From Vibrio variabilis (lineage in GTDB: Bacteria; Pseudomonadota; Gammaproteobacteria; Enterobacterales; Vibrionaceae), in NCBI RefSeq assembly GCF_003263785.1, contig NZ_JYJK01000134.1, positions 1 to 49,056 on the forward strand: 49,056 nucleotides of DNA, written 5' to 3'. This document shows, piece by piece, positions 37,237-46,708 of the stretch (the stretch's first letter is position 1; every line of letters begins with the position of its first letter). The translations under genes and the position numbers were made by a program. The notes under the pieces were generated by a model, which made no database searches, was not told where the DNA came from, and saw only the letters and a program-made list of their open reading frames with translations.

Positions 37237-38409
37237 TTAGCTGCCGTAGCGCTTGAGCCACTCTTGCTCAAGCGCGCTTTGCCAGCTCGGATGTGGCTCA
37301 GCGACTGACTTAAACTGTTGAGTCTTGGCTGCGCTTCCTTTTAAATATTGTTTATTGAGCACCGATGGATCGCCCCAAATATTGATGTCGCCTTTACGAG
37401 ACTGCGCTTCTGGACTCAATAAGAAGTTAATCGCCACCAACGCCCCTTCTTTGGCATTGGCATTCCAAGGTATCGCAAGGAAATGGATGTTGGAGAGCGC
37501 ACCGCTTTCCATTGCATAAGCACTTGTCGTATCACTCAAATTCCCGCTGGCTTGAGCGGAAAAAACCGCATTAGGATTAAATGTGATCGCAAGGTCTAGC
37601 TGGCCATCATCAAGTAATTGGATGGTTTCTGCCGTGCCTGCTGGGAACTGTTTTCCGCCGCGCCAAGCGACTTTATGAAATTCGTCTAGATAGTTCCAAA
37701 GCGGCTGGGTAACAATGTCAAAATCTGCCTCTGAAACCGGCTTCGCCAAGGAAGGATCGTTGTCAGTGAGCTCGATTAATAGGGATTTTAGGAAACTGGT
37801 ACCATGAAACTCAGGTGGTTTCGGGTAACTTAGTTTGTTCGGATAGGCTTTTGCATAGTTGAGCATCTCGGAATAGGAGACCGGCGGGTTATTGAGACTT
37901 TGCGTGTCGTGGATAAATACCAACTGACCGACACCCCATGGGGCTTCCAAACCTTCAGTTGGCTCAGAGAAATCGCTATCAACAGGTAGAGATTTGTCGA
38001 CATATTGCCAGTTTGGTAGCGTTGAAACGAATGGTCCGTAAAGTAGGGCGTTATCCTTCATCGATTTAAAGTTTTCGCCGTTGATCCACACCATATCGAC
38101 GCTGCCACCGTCGCTCTTACCGGCCGCTTTTTCTGCCAATAGGCGTGATCCCGTTTCTGAGATATCGGTCACTTTGACGTGATTGAAGTCTACGCCATAT
38201 TGAGCCTTTAGTTCTTTACCTGCCCACTGTAGGTAGCGGTTGATTTCTTGGCTACCTCCCCATGCGTGGAAGTAAACGGATTGACCTTCCGCTTGCTTGA
38301 CGATGTTTTCCCAAGACTTTTCTTCAGCGAAAGCGCTGGATGTGCTGAGCGCTGCAGCGATTAACGCGGCGGAAGAAACCACTGACGTGTTGAACATAGA
38401 ATTTTTCAT
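37237..38409 (-). CDS. ynjB: ABC transporter substrate-binding protein YnjB
   Basis: A 390-residue periplasmic binding protein. The signal peptide (MKNSMFNTSVVSSAALIAAA to SAFA) is cleaved before EEKSWENIV. Family features are VYFHAWGGSQEINRYLQWAG and VDMVWINGENF, typical of the YnjB/thiamine-polyamine-like SBP group. The substrate is unknown. The ATG at 38409 gives a standard signal peptide; the longer form from 38451 adds a polar extension that would spoil it. First gene of the ynjB-C-D-F-yajD operon. Confidence 0.87.
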   Translation of the reverse strand: MKNSMFNTSVVSSAALIAAALSTSSAFAEEKSWENIVKQAEGQSVYFHAWGGSQEINRYLQWAGKELKAQYGVDFNHVKVTDISETGSRLLAEKAAGKSDGGSVDMVWINGENFKSMKDNALLYGPFVSTLPNWQYVDKSLPVDSDFSEPTEGLEAPWGVGQLVFIHDTQSLNNPPVSYSEMLNYAKAYPNKLSYPKPPEFHGTSFLKSLLIELTDNDPSLAKPVSEADFDIVTQPLWNYLDEFHKVAWRGGKQFPAGTAETIQLLDDGQLDLAITFNPNAVFSAQASGNLSDTTSAYAMESGALSNIHFLAIPWNANAKEGALVAINFLLSPEAQSRKGDINIWGDPSVLNKQYLKGSAAKTQQFKSVAEPHPSWQSALEQEWLKRYGS

Positions 38410-38679
38410 GCTGGTGTCCGTATCTTTATAGTGTGTGGCTAACCTTGCCAAAAAATGGATGAAACCATTTAGGTGTAAGTAAATGATAGTAAAGGTTAGA
38501 GCACGTTTATCAATACCCTTTGTTCGAACAATAGGGCTATCACAAAATTAGCGTCAACGAACGAGACCGTTGCATAACGTACAAAATTTCAAGGTTTGTT
38601 GAAAAAGCCGTGAAAACAACAATGAAACGGCTTTGTTCAGATGCTTTTTGTGGAGAACATTGAGATGGGCATGGTCGAA

Positions 38680-38910
38680 CTATTGCCAATAATGATTCAG
38701 AAGACGTTCGACTCGCGTTTTTGAGCAGGTACGATATGAGCGTACTAAATGTCCACTTTCATACACGTCAACTCGGGCATAGTCACATTCCTGTATCTCA
38801 GCCTCTGATGAAAGCTCGTCGAGTAGCATACTGAGCTGATAGAACTCAAGACGGGCTTGGCAAAGTGGTGAGCGGCTTTCCCCAGAATAAAGTTTGATCT
38901 GTGCTGACAT
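38680..38910 (-). CDS. Small hypothetical protein
   Basis: A 76-residue protein starting MSAQIKLYSGESRSPLCQARLEF, with a GGAG ribosome site 10 bases upstream. It is acidic in the middle (LLDELSSEAEIQECDYARVDVYE) and basic at the end, with three scattered cysteines and no known motif. It has its own upstream region and lies 270 bp upstream of ynjB on the same strand. I do not recognise it. Confidence 0.5.
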   Translation of the reverse strand: MSAQIKLYSGESRSPLCQARLEFYQLSMLLDELSSEAEIQECDYARVDVYESGHLVRSYRTCSKTRVERLLNHYWQ

Positions 38911-39048
38911 GCTCTGTTGCTCCTTGCATTGGTTCATCGCGACTACAATAGATTCTGCGCCACCGAATTAGATACGATGAAGCAGAAATACAAGACCAGA
39001 GCTATAGAGAAAAAATTTCAGCGCACGGTATATGATGTGTCAGAGTCG

Positions 39049-39330
39049 TTATTTTTCGATAATTTCATTGCGCACCAGGCCACGCCTCACGCTACTACAT
39101 AGTTTAGCGAAGCGGCGAAACTGCTCAAAGTTTGGTGCTATGCCGCGCACCAATGCACTTTCCCAGTAACTGACATCGGTTTCCACCAACTCCAATAACT
39201 TCTTAGGGCACCCAATACAGGTATTGCTGGGGCCACAAACAAAGGTGTCTTGGTCATATAAAGGCAGTTCATCTTTGACTTGTTGAATCAGCAACTGTGT
39301 CGCTTCTGCTAGGGTTGGTTTGCGACTCAT
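39049..39330 (-). CDS. Small cysteine-motif hypothetical protein
   Basis: A 93-residue protein. The clear feature is FVCGPSNTCIGCPKKLLELVE at residues 30-50, a C-x5-C-x2-C cluster that could ligate a metal or an iron-sulfur centre. The rest is helical and basic (VSYWESALVRGIAPNFEQFRRFAKL). No signal peptide. Single gene on the minus strand; not a family I can name. The 262 bases between it and the GGDEF gene hold nothing I can interpret. Confidence 0.55.
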   Translation of the reverse strand: MSRKPTLAEATQLLIQQVKDELPLYDQDTFVCGPSNTCIGCPKKLLELVETDVSYWESALVRGIAPNFEQFRRFAKLCSSVRRGLVRNEIIEK

Positions 39331-39592
39331 ACAGGGTAACCGGAAAGAAATAGGAGCGATATCATAGGCGATTGACGCTGATGAAAATATTCTCCTTTGG
39401 AGTTAAAGCGAACAGTTGTTTGAGATTGTCTCAATTTTGAGTATTCGATTAATAAAGGCTTTGAAGGGTGGGAGAAGATTTTGAATCTGTTGCACTATGT
39501 AAGAGAATAAAAATGTGGAGCTGCACGATTGAAGTCTAAGGAATACACAGTTTGGTCATGATTGCGGTTCACGTGCGGTAAGGAGGGAGCCC

Positions 39593-40864
39593 ATGGACAA
39601 GCCTATTGCGAGACTCGGAGAGTCCATATCGCGTTTGTTCGACGTGACGCCGATTCCGACCGCAATTACCTGCCCAAAAGGACGTCTTCTTTACACTAAC
39701 CCTGCGCTTTGCCAATTTCTCGGGTATTCACGTGATGAACTAATGTCTGACGATGTGGTGATGACTCACCCAGATGATTTAGTGCTTAATCAGCGTATTC
39801 GCAGTCAATTGAGCCAAGAACCGTTCACTCCAATACAGATTGAGAAACGTTATCGCCATAAAAAAGGCCACACCCTTATTGCTCAGCTCAACATTGCTGC
39901 GGATGTTAGTGAAGCTGGAAAAGTGCATCATTTTGTGTCTCAGATCGTTGATATGACAGCGATGAGGAAATCTCATGCAGCGGAGCTACTACTAAACCAC
40001 ATGGTGAAAAAGTGCTCAGATGCAATCTATGTGGCTGAAATGGAATACGGTCACATTCTCAATTGTAACGAGCTTGCTTATAAGAGACTTGGTTACAGCA
40101 AAGAAGAGTTGCTTCAGCTATCAGTGATTGATATTAACCCACGATTTAGTAAAGAGACGACGTGGAGCGAGCATGTTAGCCGGATGCGACTCAACGGAGA
40201 GGCGTGCATTGAAGCGACTCACAGAAGAAAAGATGGAAAAGAAATTCCCGTTGAAGCCAGCGTAAACATGGTGGAGTTTGATGGACAGCAGTACTTACTA
40301 GCCATAGTGCGTGATATTTCTGAGCGAAAAGAGAAACAGCTCAAAGCGATTGAAGCACAAAATCTCGACCCGTTAACTAATCTGCCTAACCGGCGATTGT
40401 TGGAATCTCAACTCAAGCAGCTAGCGGGTGAGTGTCGTAATAAAGGCGAGAAAATAGCCTTTATGTACGTAGACATTGATAAATTTAAATCTTTAAACGA
40501 TCAGTATGGACATATAGTGGGCGACAAAATACTGACCGAGTTTGCCAAACGGTTGCAAGACTTTACCCGGCAGTCTGACTTGGTCGGCCGTTTGGGCGGT
40601 GACGAATTTTTGATTGTATTGCCAGGACTTAACAGTCGTGAACATGTGTTGAGCATTGCCCGTCATATTCTACAAGTGACTTCACACCCCATTGATGTCG
40701 GTGAGTCTGAACTTATTCCTATTAATGTCAGCTTGGGCGCAACCCTTTGTGATAGCCGAGAACTCAATTGCGTCCGAGCAGTGAGTGTTGCGGACAAAGC
40801 GATGTACGTCGCTAAAACGCGTGAAGGTTCCGCTTGTCACTTTCTCGATATAAACCACGACTGA
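39593..40864 (+). CDS. PAS-PAS-GGDEF diguanylate cyclase
   Basis: A 423-residue cytosolic signalling protein with two PAS domains (about 10-125 and 135-255). The first opens DVTPIPTAITCPKGRLLYTNPA. The second ends in LAIVRDISERKEKQLKAIEAQNLDPLTNLPNRRLLE, the standard PAS-to-GGDEF linker. The active-site GGDEF is intact (GRLGGDEFLIVLPG), and the inhibitory I-site RxxD is present five residues upstream (RQSD). It should therefore make c-di-GMP and be product-inhibited. No EAL domain. A very strong ribosome site (AAGGAGGGAG) precedes the ATG. Transcribed alone. Confidence 0.9.
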   Translation: MDKPIARLGESISRLFDVTPIPTAITCPKGRLLYTNPALCQFLGYSRDELMSDDVVMTHPDDLVLNQRIRSQLSQEPFTPIQIEKRYRHKKGHTLIAQLNIAADVSEAGKVHHFVSQIVDMTAMRKSHAAELLLNHMVKKCSDAIYVAEMEYGHILNCNELAYKRLGYSKEELLQLSVIDINPRFSKETTWSEHVSRMRLNGEACIEATHRRKDGKEIPVEASVNMVEFDGQQYLLAIVRDISERKEKQLKAIEAQNLDPLTNLPNRRLLESQLKQLAGECRNKGEKIAFMYVDIDKFKSLNDQYGHIVGDKILTEFAKRLQDFTRQSDLVGRLGGDEFLIVLPGLNSREHVLSIARHILQVTSHPIDVGESELIPINVSLGATLCDSRELNCVRAVSVADKAMYVAKTREGSACHFLDINHD

Positions 40865-41097
40865 ACCAAGTCCCGACTAGTGGTGTTTCTCCCCCAAATG
40901 CATTTTATCTCTGAGATGCAGAATTTCTTACAAAAAAACTAAGCCAAGTTGCCGTTTTTATTCTAATTTGTGGATAGAGGTTATCAATTTTTAGCTTCGC
41001 ATCCTGCTGCATTCTTAAACCACCAATTTGGCGGCGAGGCTTGACCCTCCAAGCTAGCAGAGACGGCGGAGTACTCACATTATAAGGAGTCCGTGAG

Positions 41098-42281
41098 ATG
41101 AGAAAACCAATGTCTGTTTTGCTTGCGTCGTTAGCGCTTTGCTCATCGGCGACGGCTTTCGCGTTGGTCACACCAAACCCACCCTCATTGAATGCCAAAG
41201 GCTATGTCCTAATGGACTATCAGTCGGGAGAGATCATTGTTGGAGGCAATCAAGATGCTGCTCTCGCTCCTGCGAGTTTAACCAAGTTGATGACGGCCTA
41301 TGTCGTCGGTATGGAGATAGCATCTGGCCGCACAACATGGGATAGCAAAGTGGCTGTGAGTGAAAATGCTTGGTCGGTTAAGTTTCCCGATTCTTCAAAG
41401 ATGTTCATTAAGCCGGGTGATGACGTAACGGTTGCCGACTTGATGAGGGGGTTGATTGTTCAGTCGGGTAATGATGCTGCAGTTGCGCTCGCAGAGCATA
41501 TTGCCGGGACTGAAAATGGCTTTGTTGCACTGATGAATCAGTGGGCCATTAACTTAGGTATGAATAGCTCTCAATTTATCAATGCGCACGGTCTGGATGG
41601 CCAAGGCATTCACACCACTCCGCAGGATATGGCGATATTGATGAGACGTATCATCGAGGATGTGCCTGACGTCTATAAGATCTACTCTGAGAAGCGATTT
41701 GAGTGGGCTGATATCAAACAGTACAACCGAAATAGACTGCTATGGGACAACTCACTCAATGTGGATGGAGGAAAAACCGGTTATACCTCCGAAGCAGGCT
41801 ACAGCTTAGTCAGTTCGGCAACACAAGGCAAATGCGACTGATCTCGGTAGTGATGGGTACGCCAAGTGCACAGACCCGGGTTGAAGCTTCGAGACAATTG
41901 CTGAACTACGGCTTCCGTTTCTATGAAACAGATCAACTCGCAGAATCGGATGCGACTGAAGTAACGGCAAAAGTATGGAAAGGGTCAAGTACCTCGATTC
42001 CATTGGGCTTTGAACAAGATGTTTACGCAACGTATCTTCGAGGCAATAGTCGCGGGGTTTCTAAAGAGGTTGAGGTATTTGCTCCTCTAATCGCACCAAT
42101 TAATCAAGGCGATATTATCGGCAGTGTCACTTGGAAAGTCGGAAACGATGAAATTGCCACGGAACCTTTAGTCGCTAAATCCACAGTGGAGCAAGGCTCT
42201 ATTTTCAAACGTCTATGGGATACTGTGGTGCTTTGGTTCAAATCGCTGTTTACTGATACCAAAGATCTTTGGGAGCAATAG
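41098..42281 (+). CDS. dacA: D-alanyl-D-alanine carboxypeptidase, PBP5/6 type (frameshifted)
   Basis: A periplasmic penicillin-binding protein trimming the terminal D-Ala of peptidoglycan pentapeptides. One A is missing in the run at 41830-41832: ATQGK continues as MRLISVVMGTPSAQTRVEASRQLLNYGF, giving about 394 residues. The signal peptide ends SATAFA. The three active-site motifs are present: SLTK (in APASLTKLMTA), SGN (QSGNDAAVALAEH) and KTG (VDGGKTGYTSEAGYS). The C-terminal beta domain and amphipathic membrane anchor (FKRLWDTVVLWFKSLFTD) are complete after repair. Vibrios have several paralogues, so the symbol is tentative. Confidence 0.87.
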
Positions 42282-42293
42282 ACAGTTAAAATT

Positions 42294-42322
42294 AGAGCGG
42301 TAATCACTCGAATTACCGCTCT
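42294..42322 (+). terminator. Hairpin terminator after the PBP5-like gene
   Basis: AGAGCGGTAAT and ATTACCGCTCT form a perfect 11-bp stem over a 7-nt loop, 12 bases after the stop. The trailing tract is T-rich (ATTCTTTATTT). Confidence 0.7.
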
Positions 42323-42382
42323 ATTCTTTATTTCATCTTGTTGCCTCGCTAGAATAGCGCGCTCTTTGATAGCAACACCGAA

Positions 42383-42898
42383 ATGGTTATGAGCCCATAT
42401 CTCAAGTACATATCAGGCTACCCTAAACATCTTATCGAGCAGATCGATGGCATGGTGTCGTCGGGGCGTTTTATTCAATGGTTTGAAAAGCGCTTTGCAG
42501 AACGTCATCAAATTAAGAGCGAAAAAGCGCTCTTCGAGTACACCATGGACATAAAGCAGCGTTACATGAAAAAAACGCCGCCTATCTCGAAAGTCATTTG
42601 GGATAATAAGATCCATCTCATCAATAATGCGCTCGGCCTGCACACTTACATCTCTCGCGCACATGGTGGCAAACTTAAGGCAAAGAATGAGATACGCATC
42701 GCGTCCGTGTTTAAAGATGCGCCTGAACCTCTGCTGCGCATGCTGGTGGTTCATGAACTCGCCCACATCAAAGAAAAGAACCACGATAAAGCGTTTTATC
42801 AACTATGTTGTCATATGGAACCTGACTATCATCAGCTTGAGTTCGATGCGCGCCTTTTTATGATCTACAAAGAACTTCTCAATGACTCGTCAAAATAA
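42383..42898 (+). CDS. YgjP-like M48-type metallopeptidase domain protein
   Basis: A 171-residue protein with the zinc-metalloprotease helix VVHELAHIKEKNHDKAFYQLCCHMEPDY, where HELAH plus the downstream His supply metal ligands as in the YgjP/DUF45 family. The N-terminal half (LKYISGYPKHLIEQID) is helical. Substrate unknown; cytosolic. The start may be 42383 or the second ATG at 42389; no clear ribosome site decides. It overlaps rlmF by 17 bases, so translation of the two is probably coupled. Confidence 0.8.
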   Translation: MVMSPYLKYISGYPKHLIEQIDGMVSSGRFIQWFEKRFAERHQIKSEKALFEYTMDIKQRYMKKTPPISKVIWDNKIHLINNALGLHTYISRAHGGKLKAKNEIRIASVFKDAPEPLLRMLVVHELAHIKEKNHDKAFYQLCCHMEPDYHQLEFDARLFMIYKELLNDSSK

Positions 42899-43937
42899 AT
42901 TTAATCAACGACCTCGCAAGCAAGACAAGCCTTCGACAATGGTTGTCGACAAGCGTAAAGCGAGCGGACTTCACGTCAACAACAAACACCAAGGCCGCTA
43001 TGACTTCAAACGTCTGATTGAAGCGGAACCTGGGTTGGCAGACCATGTGGTGAAAAACCCACATGGCGATATGAGCATAGCGTTCTCTAATCCTGAATCA
43101 GTAAAAGTACTCAATCGGGCGCTGTTAAAAGCGTATTACGGATTAAGTTACTGGGATATTCCAAGTGGGTATTTGTGTCCACCGATCCCAGGACGCGCGG
43201 ATTATATCCACAGGCTTAACGAGTGGCTGCAACACGACCTTATGCAAGATCGCCCAGCAAAGGCACGGCTCAAAGTCACAGCGTTGGATATAGGCGTTGG
43301 CGCAAACTGTATTTACCCGATTGTTGGTGCGACGCAATACCATTGGAATTGGGTAGGAAGTGATGTCGACGAAGATTCGTTAGAAAGCGCAAAAAACAAT
43401 GTCACACTCAATGACAAACTGACCAGAAAAATTGAGCTAAGGCATCAAAGTCAAAGTGAACATATTTTTGAAGGTGTGATTCAACATGGTGACGTGTTTG
43501 TAGCGACAACCTGTAACCCTCCGTTTCATAAATCGGCAGAAGACGCCCAGAAGGGTACTGAACGTAAAAACGCCAATCTGGCGAAAAATAGACAGCAGCG
43601 TGGCGATCAGTTACAGGGCAAAAAAAAGCCAGAGCAAAGGAATGAAGGACTCAATTTTGGTGGTCAAAATGCGGAGCTTTGGTGTCCAGGCGGCGAGGAA
43701 GCATTTGTTTTGAATATGGCGAATGAGAGTAAGAAGTTCGCACACCAAGTGATCTGGTTCTCGACCCTGCTTTCTAAGAAAGACAATATTCGTCCATTGC
43801 AAAAACACCTAGAGAAGTTGGGGGCGACCCATGTCCTGATCCAAGAAATGGCGCAAGGACAGAAGAAAAGCCGCTTTGTAGCATGGTCATTTATGAGCCA
43901 CGAGCAACGTTTGGCTGTAAGTGGGCATTTGCTGTAA
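42882..43937 (+). CDS. rlmF: 23S rRNA (adenine(1618)-N6)-methyltransferase RlmF
   Basis: A 351-residue SAM-dependent methyltransferase modifying A1618 of 23S rRNA. The SAM motif is ALDIGVGANCIYPIVGATQY; the catalytic N-P-P-F tetrad is in TTCNPPFHKSAEDAQKG, followed by LNFGGQNAELWCPGGEEAFV, all typical of RlmF. The N-terminal 40 residues are basic and disordered (FNQRPRKQDKP), and the RQQRGDQLQGKKKPEQR segment is a family insertion. The start lies inside the preceding gene. Confidence 0.93.
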   Translation: MTRQNKFNQRPRKQDKPSTMVVDKRKASGLHVNNKHQGRYDFKRLIEAEPGLADHVVKNPHGDMSIAFSNPESVKVLNRALLKAYYGLSYWDIPSGYLCPPIPGRADYIHRLNEWLQHDLMQDRPAKARLKVTALDIGVGANCIYPIVGATQYHWNWVGSDVDEDSLESAKNNVTLNDKLTRKIELRHQSQSEHIFEGVIQHGDVFVATTCNPPFHKSAEDAQKGTERKNANLAKNRQQRGDQLQGKKKPEQRNEGLNFGGQNAELWCPGGEEAFVLNMANESKKFAHQVIWFSTLLSKKDNIRPLQKHLEKLGATHVLIQEMAQGQKKSRFVAWSFMSHEQRLAVSGHLL

Positions 43938-43987
43938 TTCGATTATTGGAGTGAGATCCTCTACAAAGCGAGGGTCTCCACAACCCG

Positions 43988-44713
43988 TTAATTGTCATTG
44001 TTCAAATCATCTAATAACGTTTGATACTTTTCTGCCATTGTTATTTTCCCCACCTTTTGCTCCAAATCACGAAGTACAGTCAAGCTCGGCTTTTGATAGC
44101 CAAACCTATGATGGAACTTTAAAAGTCTCGCGCGTGCTTTGTTGTAATCGCCGGCATCAACTTCAATAGCTGCAAGCTGAATGGTCGCGTTGGGTCGATA
44201 AGGATCATGCTCTAATGACTTCTCAAAAAACGTTCTCGCATCTGTTGGCTGCTCTGCTTTAAGGGCACACAAGCCAGCGTTCTCATAACTTTCTGCAATT
44301 TGGTAGTAATTTGGCTGCTCTGTGGCAGCGATGAGCATTGTTTCAGCTAGATCGTAGTTACCGCGTTTGCAAAGAAAAGTACCGTAGTTGTGGTAGACCT
44401 CACCATTACTTGGCGCGACTTTAAGCGCGGTTTGATAAGTATCACTGGCTTGTTCAAACTGACCTACAGCCTCGAAATAATAAGCCATAGAAAGATGGCT
44501 TCGGTAATATTTAGGAGCGAATGCGAGCGCTTTTTCGAAGTCTTGTTTGGCACGGCTGTATTGCTCTCTTTGCATGTAAGAGAGCCCAAGTTCAATGCGC
44601 GTATCGGCAGCATCCATTGGGGCTGCACTCATCTTAGACTCTTCACTAACTGTCACGCATCCTGATGTGAACAAAATTAAAAGCGTAGATTGCATCGCCA
44701 AACTGAGTTTCAT
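43988..44713 (-). CDS. TPR lipoprotein, PilF/PilW type IV pilus biogenesis-like
   Basis: A 241-residue tetratricopeptide protein with a signal peptide ending LFTSGC, a lipobox-like site though with Thr instead of Leu at -3. Four to six TPR units follow from about residue 35 (IELGLSYMQREQYSRAKQDFEKALAFAPKYY, then repeated 34-residue units). Size and composition fit PilF/PilW, the outer-membrane pilotin of the PilQ secretin. However pilW normally sits in the ndk-rlmN-pilW-rodZ cluster, absent here, so this may be a paralogue or relocated copy. Convergent with rlmF. Confidence 0.72.
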   Translation of the reverse strand: MKLSLAMQSTLLILFTSGCVTVSEESKMSAAPMDAADTRIELGLSYMQREQYSRAKQDFEKALAFAPKYYRSHLSMAYYFEAVGQFEQASDTYQTALKVAPSNGEVYHNYGTFLCKRGNYDLAETMLIAATEQPNYYQIAESYENAGLCALKAEQPTDARTFFEKSLEHDPYRPNATIQLAAIEVDAGDYNKARARLLKFHHRFGYQKPSLTVLRDLEQKVGKITMAEKYQTLLDDLNNDN

Positions 44714-44934
44714 TCGTTTTCGCTCATAGATTTATAGATAGCACCATTCTAAAAGCTGGGCTGAACTCAAAGGAAGTGATGGCATGTTGCTGCGACGCAC
44801 AACACAAACTCTGATCTGCAAACGACATAATCGTTTAGAAAACAAGCGATCAAATTAGAATAATCACTCAATTCTTTAGTCCGAAACTCTTCTTAGATAC
44901 AGTAGCTAGGTCTAACTATGAAGGGTTGAATTTG

Positions 44935-46614
44935 ATGAGCAATGCGAACTGCAACGGACATAAACCTTGGCTTAAAACTTACCCAAGCGATGTGCCCGAA
45001 TTTGTAGATGTTGACCAATACAGCAACATTAATGAGATGTTTAAAACGCCTTTTGAGAAGTTTGCCGATAACACTGCGTTTGTGAACATGGGACATTCTC
45101 TAACGTATCGTGAATTGAACGAAAAGAGCGATGCGTTTGCGGCCTATTTGCAAACGGAACTTCACGCTAAAAAGGGCGATCGCATTGCACTGATGATGCC
45201 AAACCTTCTGCAATATCCTATTGCTATTTTAGGTGCGCTTAAAGCGGGTCTTGTGGTGGTGAATGTGAATCCGCTGTATACGCCGCGTGAGCTTGAGCAT
45301 CAGCTTCGTGATTCAGGCGCCACCATCATTGTTGCGGTCACCAACTTTGGTAATAGCCTGCAGCAAGTGATTGAAAAGACCAGCATAAAGCACGTGATTT
45401 TAACCAGTATCGGTGATGCACTTGCGCCACATAAGCGCACCTTGGTGAATTTTGTCGTGAAGTATGTAAAAAAGATGGTGCCTAAATACAACCTACCGGG
45501 TGCCATTTCACTTCGCCGTGCATTGACCGATGGCAAACAAATGACCTTTGTTGAGCCAGAATTAAACCCTGATGATTTGGCATACTTGCAATATACAGGT
45601 GGGACAACTGGGCTCGCTAAAGGCGCGATGCTGACTCATCGCAATATTATTGCCAATGTGCTTCAGGTATTTGGGCACTTCGGACCGCGCACCGCAAAAG
45701 ACCAAGAGCGCGCAGTGACGCCACTACCGCTTTACCATATCTTTGCTAACTCGGTCAGTATGATGCTGATGATGTACATGGGAGGAAGTAACTTATTGAT
45801 TACTAACCCTCGCGATTTAAACAGCTTCGTTAATGACTTGAGTAAGTATCCGTTTACCATGATCTTTGGTTTGAACACCTTGCTTGCGGCACTTAATAAG
45901 CATGAGAAGTTCAAAACGCTCGATTTTTCAAACGCAGAATTTACGATTGCTGGTGGCATGGCGACTCAAAAACATGTTGCTGATGAATGGCAAAAAATCA
46001 CGGGAATGCCAATCATCGAGGGCTATGGTCTGACAGAATGTTCACCTGTTGTCGCGGGTGGCGTACATACTCAGCAAGCTTACGTAGCGGCCGTTGGCGT
46101 ACCGTTGCCGAGTACGGAACTGCGCATTGTCGATGAGAAGGGGCAGGCACTTGGTGTGAATCAAGTAGGTGAAATTCAAATTCGCGGCCCACAAGTGATG
46201 AAAGGCTACTGGAAGCAAGATGCCGAAACCCAAGCGATCTTCGCAGAGGACGGTTGGCTCTATTCTGGTGATATTGGTCGCATGGACGAGGAAGGTATTT
46301 TCTACATTGAAGATCGCAAAAAGGACATGATTTTGGTCTCGGGCTTTAATGTGTTCCCGACTGAGGTTGAAGAAGTGGCCACCCTACACCCGAAGGTGAC
46401 GGAAGCAGCAGCGGTCGGTGTTCCAGATGATGTGGCAGGGGAACGTGTGAAGTTGTTTGTCGTTGCTAACGGCAACGTGACAGCGGATGACATTAAGCAG
46501 CACTGCCGTAAACACTTGACCGGCTATAAAATCCCCACGTTTATCGAATTTAGAGATGAGCTGCCAAAAACCAATGTAGGCAAGATCTTAAGGCGCGAAC
46601 TGCGCGATCAATAG
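44935..46614 (+). CDS. fadD: Long-chain-fatty-acid-CoA ligase
   Basis: A 559-residue adenylate-forming enzyme that activates fatty acids at the inner membrane for beta-oxidation (E. coli FadD 561). The AMP motif is YLQYTGGTTGLAKGAMLTHRN, FadD-type GYGLTECSPVV is present, and the fatty-acid signature DGWLYSGDIGRMDEEGIFYIEDRKKDMILVSGFN follows. The C-terminal lysine is in KTNVGKILRREL. The ATG at 44935 has AAGGG at nine bases; a TTG at 44926 is abutting the ribosome site. Monocistronic. Confidence 0.92.
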   Translation: MSNANCNGHKPWLKTYPSDVPEFVDVDQYSNINEMFKTPFEKFADNTAFVNMGHSLTYRELNEKSDAFAAYLQTELHAKKGDRIALMMPNLLQYPIAILGALKAGLVVVNVNPLYTPRELEHQLRDSGATIIVAVTNFGNSLQQVIEKTSIKHVILTSIGDALAPHKRTLVNFVVKYVKKMVPKYNLPGAISLRRALTDGKQMTFVEPELNPDDLAYLQYTGGTTGLAKGAMLTHRNIIANVLQVFGHFGPRTAKDQERAVTPLPLYHIFANSVSMMLMMYMGGSNLLITNPRDLNSFVNDLSKYPFTMIFGLNTLLAALNKHEKFKTLDFSNAEFTIAGGMATQKHVADEWQKITGMPIIEGYGLTECSPVVAGGVHTQQAYVAAVGVPLPSTELRIVDEKGQALGVNQVGEIQIRGPQVMKGYWKQDAETQAIFAEDGWLYSGDIGRMDEEGIFYIEDRKKDMILVSGFNVFPTEVEEVATLHPKVTEAAAVGVPDDVAGERVKLFVVANGNVTADDIKQHCRKHLTGYKIPTFIEFRDELPKTNVGKILRRELRDQ

Positions 46615-46664
46615 AACACAAGATTCAGATGGAGCGCCGCTAAACTGGCGCAATACGTACTACT

Positions 46665-46691
46665 AAGCCACACTTAAAATGTGGCTTTTTT
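46665..46691 (+). terminator. Intrinsic terminator between fadD and the DUF3081 gene
   Basis: AAGCCACA and TGTGGCTT stem with a 7-nt loop and a T tract. It ends just 18 bases before the next start codon, so the following gene may be expressed by read-through or from an overlapping promoter. Confidence 0.8.
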
Positions 46692-46708
46692 GTTTGAAGG
46701 AGATAGCG

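Noticed and set aside
42413..42802. 129-codon open frame antisense to the YgjP-like gene
   Set aside because: The plus-strand protein has a clear HELAH metallopeptidase motif; the antisense frame has no recognisable features.
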